Shown here piece after piece: positions 1 through 5,317 of a stretch of DNA of 11,704 nucleotides. Every line of letters starts with the position of its first letter. The stretch's first letter is position 1. The stretch spans positions 1-11,704 of the forward strand of contig CAKQDQ010000075.1 of assembly GCA_934229335.1 (NCBI GenBank). The letters are read 5' to 3'. The notes under the pieces were generated by a model, which was not told the origin of the DNA, did no database searches, and saw only the letters and a program-made list of their open reading frames with translations. Both the position numbers and the translations under genes were made by a program. The stretch is from an uncultured Prevotella sp. (GTDB taxonomy: Bacteria > Bacteroidota > Bacteroidia > Bacteroidales > Bacteroidaceae).

Positions 1-102
1 TGTATACCACTATATAAGGTGGTAAGTTACCACCTTTACTTTGGTATTAAGCAGTGAATCTCATTCCTTTCTGTAGAATTTATTTTACGAACAAGGCATG
101 AC
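1..102 (+). repeat. Direct repeat copy 1 (left boundary of the 4.7-kb module)
   Basis: Positions 1-50 are identical to 4696-4745. Weaker similarity continues to about 102 (matching 4795), ending in a shared TTTTACGA-CAAG-CATGAC block. The identical part holds a palindrome at 16-36 with 10-base arms around one base, plus an outer ATACCA/TGGTAT pair at 4-9 and 42-47. Copy 2 lies just behind a TATCTTTG promoter box. Whether this copy does too cannot be told, because the window starts exactly here. The repeat may mark a duplicated attachment site or a conserved leader. Confidence 0.85.
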
Positions 103-146
103 CTGAGGAATAAGCAACGTTTATGTGGTGTCTACGATGCTGTAAG

Positions 147-193
147 AATTACTGCAAAAATAGTCGCACCATATGACTATTTTTGCAGTTATT
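147..193. terminator. Long inverted repeat, possible terminator for a minus-strand gene
   Basis: The arms 151-165 and 175-189 are perfect 15-base complements around a 9-base loop, and three more outer pairs follow one mismatch. On the minus strand it lies immediately behind the stop codon of the reading frame at 194-370. The stem itself ends in a run of five T, so it could terminate that transcript. A recombinase or protein-binding site is the alternative. Confidence 0.55.
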
Positions 194-370
194 TCATTCT
201 GTTCTTTCATTCCTTGCCAAGAACTCTACGGATTTCCATATATCCTTATTAGTTGTTTTGTGTAAATACACATTATTAACGACTACAAAGTTGTTCTTGC
301 AAATTTCAAGAAAAAATGAGTCAATGGTCACATCTTTAATATTTATAAGGTAGATTTTCCTACCAATAAA
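194..370 (-). pseudogene. Possible minus-strand gene remnant, C-terminal end only
   Basis: The minus strand is open for about 58 codons, from just after a TAA at 371-373 to a TGA at 194-196, with no ATG start. The translation has a protein-like mix of residues (for example IKDVTIDSFFLEICKNN and DIWKSVEFLARNE) and ends directly at the long inverted repeat 147-193, as a gene and its terminator would. I recognise no family. It may be a truncated 3' end or a chance open frame. Confidence 0.25.
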
Positions 371-453
371 TTAAGTGGAAAATTATGGGGCAGCGAATTT
401 TCTCGGTTGGCGGACGTGAATTATACACTCAATTAGTCTAATGTATCTTTACT

Positions 454-490
454 GGTTGATATTATTACCTAAACAAAGAAAAAATCAACC
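454..490. promoter_or_regulatory. Inverted repeat upstream of the XRE/ImmA promoter
   Basis: GGTTGAT (454-460) and ATCAACC (484-490) are complementary across a 23-base spacer. The pair lies just upstream of the promoter at 517-548, a plausible place for the XRE protein encoded downstream to bind. Its role is inferred from position only. Confidence 0.3.
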
Positions 491-516
491 ATAAACGCAA
501 ATATTTTCAGATTTTC

Positions 517-548
517 TTGTTTACATTCAATAAATATTAGTATCTTTG
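517..548 (+). promoter_or_regulatory. Bacteroidetes-type promoter for the XRE/ImmA-PIN operon
   Basis: TTG at 517-519 and TATCTTTG at 541-548 are separated by 21 bases, matching the -33/-7 promoter of Bacteroidetes sigma-ABfr. The box ends 26 bases before the ATG at 575, giving a short leader. Confidence 0.75.
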
Positions 549-574
549 TCAACAAAATAATAAATGGCATAATT

Positions 575-1645
575 ATGACAGAAATAGAGATATTCGCACA
601 GCGACTAAAACAGGCAAGAATTCTGAAGAAGATTTCGATGGATAAGCTGGTAGAACTTATAGGTAGGCTTGTCACAAAACAAGCAATCTCTAAGTACGAG
701 TCGGCGAAAATGAAACCTAATAGCTCCATCATGATCGCTCTGGCAACGGCATTGGATGTAGACGTGGAGTATTTCTTGCGTCCATTTGCTTTTGATGCCA
801 ATCAGTTTCAGGTGTCTTTCAGAAAGAAATCTAATACCAGTGCCAAGGATATTAACGCACTGAAAGTTCAAATTCAAGATCAGGTGGAACGTTATATCGA
901 AGTGGAGGAAATTCTTGGAAAAGGGACTGATCTCATCTGTCGTAGTGAGGGAACTTCAATCTCTACGCCAGAACAAATGAGAAAGTTAGCAATAGATGTG
1001 CGCCGTGATTGGAATCTTGGCGAAGATGCTATAAGCAATGTGCAGGACGTTCTAGAATCTAAAGGTATAAAGGTTATAGCAACCGAAGCTCCAGAAGGTT
1101 TTGATGGTGTGAGCGGTGTTGTGGGAGGCAAGAATTATATTGTGGTGCTCAACAGTATACAAGAACACGTGGAGCGTCGACGCTTTACAGGTATGCATGA
1201 ATTGGGACACCTATTATATAATGATAGGTTCTCTACAGAGCTCACCCCACGCCAGCAAGAAAAGTTGTGTAATGCTTTTGCAAGTGAGATGTTGCTTCCT
1301 TCTTCTACGCTGCGAAGAATCTTCAGTCCTGGTGAGAAAATATCCCTGTCCGAACTAAGGAAGGTGCAACAAATATATGGAATCTCTATAGATGCCATCA
1401 TGCACAAACTTTATGAATTGGGCATAGTGAGTGAGAGCAGATATAAAGGCTATAATATTCGAAAGAATAAGGATGATTCATTGCGCAAATATATAGAGAA
1501 ATCATGCTACAAGGAAGATCTCACCGACAGGTTTGAAACTCTTGTATACGCCGCTGCTGCCAAGGATCTCATAAGCACGTCAAAAGCCGCTTCGTTGCTA
1601 CATTCCTCAATTTCCTCTGTACGTAAACATCTTAATGTCATTTGA
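575..1645 (+). CDS. XRE-family regulator fused to ImmA/IrrE metallopeptidase
   Basis: The 356-aa protein has an N-terminal XRE helix-turn-helix (about residues 8-63) and a COG2856-type zinc peptidase domain. HELGH at 208-212 is the HEXXH zinc site, and E229, ahead of the NAFASEMLLP segment, is the likely third ligand. ImmA/IrrE proteins cleave repressors to relieve repression; XRE-fused forms often act as antitoxins or as self-regulated control genes of mobile elements. The ATG at 575 follows a good promoter with a short leader. The stop overlaps the start of the PIN gene (TGATG), so the two are probably translationally coupled. The length is normal and the zinc site intact, so it looks functional. 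The substrate is unknown. Confidence 0.9.
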   Translation: MTEIEIFAQRLKQARILKKISMDKLVELIGRLVTKQAISKYESAKMKPNSSIMIALATALDVDVEYFLRPFAFDANQFQVSFRKKSNTSAKDINALKVQIQDQVERYIEVEEILGKGTDLICRSEGTSISTPEQMRKLAIDVRRDWNLGEDAISNVQDVLESKGIKVIATEAPEGFDGVSGVVGGKNYIVVLNSIQEHVERRRFTGMHELGHLLYNDRFSTELTPRQQEKLCNAFASEMLLPSSTLRRIFSPGEKISLSELRKVQQIYGISIDAIMHKLYELGIVSESRYKGYNIRKNKDDSLRKYIEKSCYKEDLTDRFETLVYAAAAKDLISTSKAASLLHSSISSVRKHLNVI

Positions 1646-2184
1646 TGAAGCAGATAGTTGTAAGCGATACCAACATATTCATCGACCTGCATGAAGTGGG
1701 GCTTTTGGATGAATTCTTCCATTTGCCTTGGAAAGTGTATACCACAGACCTTGTGATGTCAAAATTGCAATGCGAAAGTCAAAGGGATGCGGTTTTGCGC
1801 TTCAAAGAAAATGGAGTATTACATGTTGCGCAATTCAATTTTGATGAACTTGTTGAAATTAGCAAGTTACAGCAGCGTTTCGGCAAGAAAGCAAATGTTT
1901 CGCTGACAGATTGTTCCGTGTGGTATTACGCTAAGCAAAATGGCTATGCCATGCTTATTGGCGATTGTAAACTTCGACATTCTGCAATGCACGATGGCAC
2001 AGACGTAAAAGGAATATTTTATGTTTTGGATATGCTAGTTGAAACTGGGACCATCCCATTAGAGATAGCCTCAGAGAAACTTGCATCACTCTATATAATT
2101 AACCCCCACCTACCTAAGGATGAGATAGAGAAACGCCTCAAGCTATGGGATGGTGGACAAGAAAAGAAAGGAGGTTGCCTATGA
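1645..2184 (+). CDS. PIN-domain protein, probable toxin or nuclease partner
   Basis: This 179-aa protein shows the PIN pattern. The N-terminal strand ends in SDTN with D8. The C-terminal half has LTDCSVWYYAKQ with D89, then MLIGDCKLR with D107. PIN domains are metal-dependent RNases, often toxins of type II toxin-antitoxin pairs. The usual mid-domain glutamate, expected in the DLVMSKL helix, appears to be K40; E44 lies close by and may stand in, otherwise activity could be reduced. I place the start at the ATG at 1645, one base overlapping the upstream stop, rather than the in-frame TTG three bases earlier. Coupling to the XRE/ImmA gene suggests the pair works together, with the XRE/peptidase as likely controller. 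Confidence 0.85.
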   Translation: MKQIVVSDTNIFIDLHEVGLLDEFFHLPWKVYTTDLVMSKLQCESQRDAVLRFKENGVLHVAQFNFDELVEISKLQQRFGKKANVSLTDCSVWYYAKQNGYAMLIGDCKLRHSAMHDGTDVKGIFYVLDMLVETGTIPLEIASEKLASLYIINPHLPKDEIEKRLKLWDGGQEKKGGCL

Positions 2185-2212
2185 GATATTAAACTTTTAT
2201 GGGCAAAAAAAA

Positions 2213-2244
2213 ATCCCCATATCATTTGGCGATAATATGAGGAT
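2213..2244 (-). terminator. Minus-strand terminator
   Basis: ATCCCCATAT (2213-2222) and ATATGAGGAT (2235-2244) form a hairpin with one mismatch. On the plus strand a nine-A run (2205-2213) precedes it, so a transcript running leftward would have a hairpin followed by a U run. This is the standard intrinsic form, pointing to transcription from the minus strand. It overlaps the stop of the small frame at 2222-2383. Confidence 0.5.
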
Positions 2245-2383
2245 CATAGAGACTTGCATTCGTCGATTTCAAGGTCTTTAGCCCGTAAAGCTCGAGATGT
2301 GCGCGTCGGAAATCAACTGCAAAATTACTCACTTTTTTGCAGAGAACCGCATAAATCTCGAACAATCGGCATAGGTTTAACAT
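2222..2383 (-). CDS. Possible small minus-strand gene (53 aa)
   Basis: An ATG at 2383 opens 53 codons on the minus strand, ending in TGA at 2222-2224 inside the minus-strand terminator hairpin. The product starts MLNLCRLFEIYAVLCKKV and ends NASLYDPHIIAK. I recognise no family. The tight join of stop codon and intrinsic terminator is the main argument that it is expressed. No TAnnTTTG box is obvious upstream on that strand, and the ATG lies only six bases from the divergent GTG start at 2390. It could be a small protein, a decayed gene end, or an untranslated RNA. Confidence 0.3.
   Translation of the reverse strand: MLNLCRLFEIYAVLCKKVSNFAVDFRRAHLELYGLKTLKSTNASLYDPHIIAK
2317..2342. repeat. Perfect 8-base inverted repeat
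   Basis: CTGCAAAA (2317-2324) and TTTTGCAG (2335-2342) are exact complements across 10 bases. The arms share CTGCAAAA with the long inverted repeat at 151-189. It lies in the leader of the DUF4417 gene and inside the small minus-strand frame. A regulatory role is a guess. Confidence 0.35.
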
Positions 2384-2389
2384 TTTAAC

Positions 2390-3151
2390 GTGGTCAAAGG
2401 AGCCACATTAAACAGATTGCCAATGCAAGATTTATTTGGTAATAAATACATTATGCACGTTGATACAACCTCGTGTCATAAGCGTAGGAGAGAGTGTAAG
2501 TCGCACTATCGTGCACATATTGCATCCATATGCTACCCAGAGATTACAAAAGGGCTTATAAAAACAGGACCATATGACATGCCTGTCATCAGGCCTAATT
2601 TTGACATACCCGAAGTTTTTGATACCACTCCTTTTGATAGGATAACGTCAAAGAAATCAAAAAGGGATTCTATTGTTATGTTCTATATCAATGACGATAG
2701 ATTCGCCAATCGGTTAAAACATCCTTGGACTTATACTGAGATTCTATCTGAATATAGTGGAGTCATTGCGCCTGATTTGTCCCAATATATAGATATGGAT
2801 TTTACAGGTCGTCTATCCAATAATTATTGGAACAAGGTTTTCACTGTATATTGGCAAAATCGTGGTATAAACATTTACCCTAATGTAACATGGAGTTTGC
2901 CTGACAGCTATGAATATAGCTTAGCTGGACTTCCACACAAATCCGTTATTGCCATTAATAGTATGGGAATACTGAAGTCAACTTTTAGTATATCACTTTG
3001 GTTGGAAGGATATCGTTTTATGCTACGTGAATTGGAGCCCACTTGCATACTCCGGTATGGGCCGAAGATATTTGGTGAGAACGAAGATATAAGTATCTAT
3101 TTAGAAAACAAGCAGATTAAAGCTTTGAAGTATGGGAGCAAACGGAAGTAA
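2390..3151 (+). CDS. DUF4417-family protein
   Basis: This 253-aa protein matches my memory of DUF4417, a family of unknown function found in phages and integrated elements. The core runs from about residue 93 (SIVMFYINDDRF) through GVIAPDLSQYIDM, YWQNRGINIYPNVTW and the SVIAINSMG segment, to ILRYGPKIFGE near the C-terminus. There is no signal peptide or membrane segment. I chose the GTG at 2390 because it puts the N-terminal DLFGNKY motif at residue 14, close to residue 15 for the same motif in the protein at 3568; an ATG at 2423 is the alternative. Its 3' end overlaps the next gene by 20 bases, so it heads a coupled three-gene cassette. The role is unknown; phage cargo or a defence/anti-defence factor are both possible. 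Confidence 0.75.
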   Translation: MVKGATLNRLPMQDLFGNKYIMHVDTTSCHKRRRECKSHYRAHIASICYPEITKGLIKTGPYDMPVIRPNFDIPEVFDTTPFDRITSKKSKRDSIVMFYINDDRFANRLKHPWTYTEILSEYSGVIAPDLSQYIDMDFTGRLSNNYWNKVFTVYWQNRGINIYPNVTWSLPDSYEYSLAGLPHKSVIAINSMGILKSTFSISLWLEGYRFMLRELEPTCILRYGPKIFGENEDISIYLENKQIKALKYGSKRK

Positions 3152-3575
3152 AGCAAGCGGGACATTTGATGATCCTAAGAACTGGATATATCATACGGCA
3201 TTTGAAATATCCAACAATATCAAGGTGATGGAGGCAAACAATAAAAACGCCAACGTTAAGTTGCCAGAGGAAAGCCACACACCCAATCGTATTTATGTAG
3301 CAATCAATAAACCTGCAACAAACACGAAAGGTCTGAATGACCCATTTGCAGGCAAGTTGAAATCGATAGCGGTATACGGGAATGATTGCAAGAAATTATT
3401 TGAGATTCATGTTGACCATTCTCATAATGGAATTTCTACTCACTATCATCCTTGGGAGAATGGACGGCCAGTCAAAACTGGAACGGGTAAGAATTCCCCC
3501 AATACGGCCTATCCACTAACTCCAGATATGATAAAACTATTGGATCAAATAAAAAAGAAAGTACCACATGTGTAA
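3132..3575 (+). CDS. His-rich 147-aa protein, phage-type MGGRGSSSG-like
   Basis: The protein starts with a Gly/Ser-rich MGANGSKASG segment, then RIYVAINKPA, a small strand-rich domain (KLKSIAVYGNDCKKLFEIH), a histidine cluster (HVDHSHNGISTHYHPWENG) and a PLTPDMIKLLDQI helix. From memory, small phage proteins starting MGGRGSSSG with the same Gly/Ser start, His-rich middle and LTP helix are found beside DUF4417 genes in Firmicutes, so the pairing here fits. The clustered histidines suggest metal binding or a nuclease-like centre, but no standard motif is visible. It overlaps the DUF4417 gene by 20 bases and the next gene by 8, so the three are probably co-translated. Function is unknown; toxin-like is a possibility only. 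Confidence 0.65.
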   Translation: MGANGSKASGTFDDPKNWIYHTAFEISNNIKVMEANNKNANVKLPEESHTPNRIYVAINKPATNTKGLNDPFAGKLKSIAVYGNDCKKLFEIHVDHSHNGISTHYHPWENGRPVKTGTGKNSPNTAYPLTPDMIKLLDQIKKKVPHV

Positions 3576-3930
3576 AGAAAAAGTTTCTCGACCAACATTC
3601 ATTGGCCATGATTTGTTTGGCAATGAATACAACCGCAAATATCCTCCAAACCGTGATAAGAATGGAAATGATTTTGAGGGTTACGAAACACCTAATCAGC
3701 TGACCTTCTATTATGATTTCTGCATTCAACAGTACGGTGTTGCCTTTTATTATGGAGATGTTTTATATGAAGCAGAATTCACCGACGATGGACCTACACT
3801 TACCAATAGAATGACTGGCGCGGTTCAAGGACCGTTTGACAGTGCAGTTCACTTGCTTGAAAATGCAGAAATAAACGGGCAGAAGATGATAAGCATTATT
3901 GACCAGTTGGATCATGTTGTTCTTCATTGA
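3568..3930 (+). CDS. Small acidic protein with DLFGNEY motif, unknown function
   Basis: The 120-aa protein begins with a basic stretch (MCKEKVSRPTF), then FIGHDLFGNEYNRKYPP, followed by an aromatic and acidic domain with YYDFCIQQYGVAFYYGD and a C-terminal helix around LLENAEINGQKMISIIDQL. The DLFGN-Y motif is shared with the DUF4417 protein two genes upstream. Small acidic proteins encoded last, overlapping a possible effector, are often immunity or antitoxin proteins, but that is inference. The start overlaps the previous stop region by 8 bases. A terminator follows about 30 bases after the stop, closing the operon. I do not recognise the family with confidence. Confidence 0.7.
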   Translation: MCKEKVSRPTFIGHDLFGNEYNRKYPPNRDKNGNDFEGYETPNQLTFYYDFCIQQYGVAFYYGDVLYEAEFTDDGPTLTNRMTGAVQGPFDSAVHLLENAEINGQKMISIIDQLDHVVLH

Positions 3931-3961
3931 CGAATGATAAACGGCTAATGTATATTTTTAA

Positions 3962-4009
3962 GGCACAAGGTCTCTGTAGTATATGCTGTGATCTTGTGTC
4001 TTTCTTTAT
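3962..4009 (+). terminator. Intrinsic terminator closing the DUF4417 cassette
   Basis: The arms 3962-3972 and 3990-4000 pair over 11 positions, two of them G-U, around a 17-base loop, and are followed by TTTCTTTATT. It lies 32 bases after the stop at 3930. Confidence 0.75.
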
Positions 4010-4061
4010 TGCGTGGTAGAGTGAGATTAGGTTAAGATTATCAACCTTTACGTCAATCTTT

Positions 4062-4134
4062 TTGGTGCAAAGTTAGTGTTAAACATGGGGAAAACTGTCT
4101 TTATTCTATTGGTTTTATACTAACTTTGTACCAA
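4062..4134. promoter_or_regulatory. 16-base inverted repeat carrying two outward-facing -7 boxes
   Basis: Arm 4062-4077 and arm 4119-4134 are complementary at 15 of 16 positions. Each arm contains TAACTTTG reading outward: on the plus strand at 4121-4128, and on the minus strand at 4068-4075. They are thus divergent candidate promoters 45 bases apart, or the ends of a small invertible or mobile unit. No good -33 TTG is placed for either, and no gene lies directly downstream on either side, so an RNA or a regulator-binding role is possible. Confidence 0.5.
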
Positions 4135-4147
4135 TAACAGGATATAA

Positions 4148-4238
4148 CGCTACATCGTGCTACAAGACGCTACAAGTAGGCTACATCTTTCATTGCCTAT
4201 AAAAGCCATACAATATCTTGAAAATCAATGATGCTACA
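4148..4238 (+). repeat. Phased GCTACA iterons
   Basis: GCTACA starts at 4149, 4159, 4169 and 4180, that is every 10-11 bases on the same face of the helix, with a further copy at 4233 and a partial GATACA at 4243. Such phasing is typical of an array bound cooperatively by a protein such as an initiator, excisionase or mobilisation protein. The binding protein is not evident in this window. Confidence 0.6.
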
Positions 4239-4463
4239 TGAAGATACAACTTTCATAGTCATATTTGACTTATAGGTATATGGAAAACAATGTAGGTTTA
4301 TATTTGTAATGAAGACTTGTAGAAGTGGGGATTCAGTGAGAATGAACATGGCTTAATAAGCGGTTGTTAAATATAAGCTATTGCCCCATAAAAGATTAAG
4401 CGTTTCATCTATCCTGAACAACGAGATAAATAGTTAACAAAAGCAAAAATAAATATATAACTG

Positions 4464-4541
4464 CACTGAGTATCAGTGATTTTAGATGCTTCGTCCACGG
4501 ACGAATTTCGGACGATAAAGTCTCATTTTGTGGCAAAATGA
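4464..4541. repeat. Cluster of three short perfect palindromes
   Basis: Three inverted repeats lie within 78 bases: CACTGA-3-TCAGTG (4464-4478), TCGTCC-2-GGACGA (4491-4504, with a further GGACGA at 4510-4515), and TCATTTTG-3-CAAAATGA (4523-4541). They precede the tRNA tail by about 55 bases. Arm-type integrase or excisionase sites, or a transfer origin, are possible readings. Confidence 0.45.
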
Positions 4542-4594
4542 AGAAAAACAGCACTTGAATACCAACGAGTTACGAGAGGTAGTAGAGTGGTATA

Positions 4595-4612
4595 AAATCC
4601 CTCTCTCTCCGC
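4595..4612 (+). other. Probable attachment site: 3' end of tRNA-Ser
   Basis: AAATCCCTCTCTCTCCGC looks like the second half of the T arm plus the 3' acceptor strand and discriminator of a bacterial tRNA-Ser. The rest of a tRNA is absent upstream, and a terminator follows directly. A lone tRNA 3' end is the usual mark of an att site left by a tyrosine-recombinase element. The identification as Ser is from memory. Confidence 0.5.
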
Positions 4613-4615
4613 TAC

Positions 4616-4657
4616 AGAGTCCTGTAAGTCGAAAGATTTACAGGACTCTTTCTTTTT
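4616..4657 (+). terminator. Strong intrinsic terminator behind the tRNA tail
   Basis: A perfect 12-base stem (4616-4627 with 4638-4649) around a 10-base loop merges into TTTCTTTTT at 4649-4657. It follows the tRNA-Ser-like 3' end by four bases, as a tRNA terminator would, supporting the view that the att segment carries the original tRNA downstream sequence. Confidence 0.85.
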
Positions 4658-4665
4658 ATGCTTTT

Positions 4666-4697
4666 AAGTAGTCCCCCGAAGTAGTCCCCTATCTTTG
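4666..4697 (+). promoter_or_regulatory. Promoter box preceded by a 13-base direct repeat
   Basis: AAGTAGTCCCC occurs at 4666-4676 and again at 4679-4689, 13 bases apart, followed at once by TATCTTTG (4690-4697), a full -7 box. No -33 TTG is visible, so the direct repeat may recruit an activator. The box runs into repeat copy 2. From memory, this kind of sequence often lies ahead of integrase genes in Bacteroidetes elements, but none follows here. Confidence 0.5.
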
Positions 4698-4795
4698 TAT
4701 ACCACTATATAAGGTGGTAAGTTACCACCTTTACTTTGGTATTAATCAGAGAAGTCCATTCATGTCAGTGGATATTTTTACGAGCAAGACATGAC
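4696..4795 (+). repeat. Direct repeat copy 2 (right boundary of the 4.7-kb module)
   Basis: The first 50 bases equal 1-50 exactly, and similarity fades to 4795. The 10-base-arm palindrome is at 4711-4731. If the TATCTTTG box at 4690 is used, transcription would start near the repeat's beginning, making the palindrome a 5' leader hairpin. TACCAC near the start can also pair with GTGGTA inside the palindrome, so two exclusive folds are possible. Confidence 0.85.
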
Positions 4796-4850
4796 TCGTT
4801 ACAAAATTATACTTTTAGTTTATTTCAAGGCAATTTTCCTAACTCATTTC

Positions 4851-4881
4851 TTGTAAGGAAGAACCTAAATGTATAACTTTG
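4851..4881 (+). promoter_or_regulatory. Promoter of the AbiEi-like fragment
   Basis: TTG at 4851-4853 and TAACTTTG at 4874-4881 are 20 bases apart, a textbook Bacteroidetes promoter, 29 bases upstream of the ATG at 4911. Confidence 0.75.
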
Positions 4882-4910
4882 CAGTTAGATATTTAGTTTT
4901 GTATTAAACT

Positions 4911-5186
4911 ATGAGTATAACATACGGAACAAAAATAAACCAACTGCTTGCCAATACCGCACCAACAGGACTATTGTTTGCTGATTGGCTGAAGAAGGAA
5001 GGCTATTCTGGTCAACTGCAAAAGAAATACAGAGACTCAAGATGGCTGACAGCTTTGTGCAAAGGTGTGATGTTTCGCACCGGTGGTCGTTTGAATGTCT
5101 ATGACGCCATAGCTTATAACAAACAGATGAGAGGAAACCTCAGAGTGGCTGCCATGTCCGCTTTGGAATATGCAGGAAAGAATTGA
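4911..5186 (+). pseudogene. AbiEi-like type IV antitoxin, N-terminal fragment
   Basis: The 91 residues match the winged-helix N-terminal domain of AbiEi antitoxins (GLLFADWLKKEGYS, LQKKYRDSRWL, and the wing region GVMFRTGG-RLNVYDAI), ending just at the VAAMSALEYAG segment, where intact proteins of about 250 aa continue. In type IV systems AbiEi represses the operon and neutralises the AbiEii nucleotidyltransferase toxin. Here the C-terminal antitoxin domain and the toxin gene are both missing and a foreign tail follows. The promoter is intact, so a free DNA-binding domain may still be made. Confidence 0.7.
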
Positions 5187-5283
5187 TGTCGGGACGGGGA
5201 AAATACAAGTTGTTGCCAACGGTGTATTAAACCGTAAATATAACATGACTATTCCAAAAGAATTAGAAAAGTATGATGGATAA
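5169..5283 (+). pseudogene. 3' remnant of an unidentified gene
   Basis: One base out of register with the AbiEi frame, an open frame from ATG 5169 to TAA encodes 37 residues (GKIQVVANGVLNRKYN, then IPKELEKYDG). Its end matches the last residues of the DUF6994-like protein (QPKELEEYDG), and the DNA matches too: 5254-5294 against 6089-6129, about 36 of 41 bases. It is probably the 3' end of a lost gene, joined to the AbiEi fragment by deletion. I do not recognise its family. Confidence 0.45.
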
Positions 5284-5317
5284 GTAATATTTATGTAAAA
5301 TCTACAATTTTTATGCT

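Larger units (their letters stand above)
4010..4595. other. Gene-free regulatory stretch near the element end
   Basis: All frames are broken by stops, and I see no coding remnant. Besides the inverted repeat at 4062-4134 and the iterons at 4148-4238, it contains an 11-base palindrome at 4351-4361 (GCTTAATAAGC) and the palindrome cluster at 4464-4541. The layout, dense in protein-binding patterns and ending in a tRNA 3' tail, fits the attachment or recombination end of an integrated element. Confidence 0.5.

Noticed and set aside
1135..1407. Minus-strand open frames within the XRE/ImmA gene (also 605-877 and 892-1131)
   Set aside because: They lie opposite a well-supported gene with recognised domains, have no own promoter, and their translations look like antisense shadows.
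1642..1644. TTG start three bases upstream for the PIN gene
   Set aside because: The ATG at 1645 gives the usual short N-terminus before SDTN and a classic stop/start overlap.
4148..4238. GCTACA array as a CRISPR
   Set aside because: The repeats are six bases with 4-5 base gaps; no spacer-sized units and no cas genes are present.
4570..4612. Complete tRNA gene
   Set aside because: Only the T-arm half and acceptor 3' strand match; no D arm, anticodon arm or 5' acceptor strand is present upstream.
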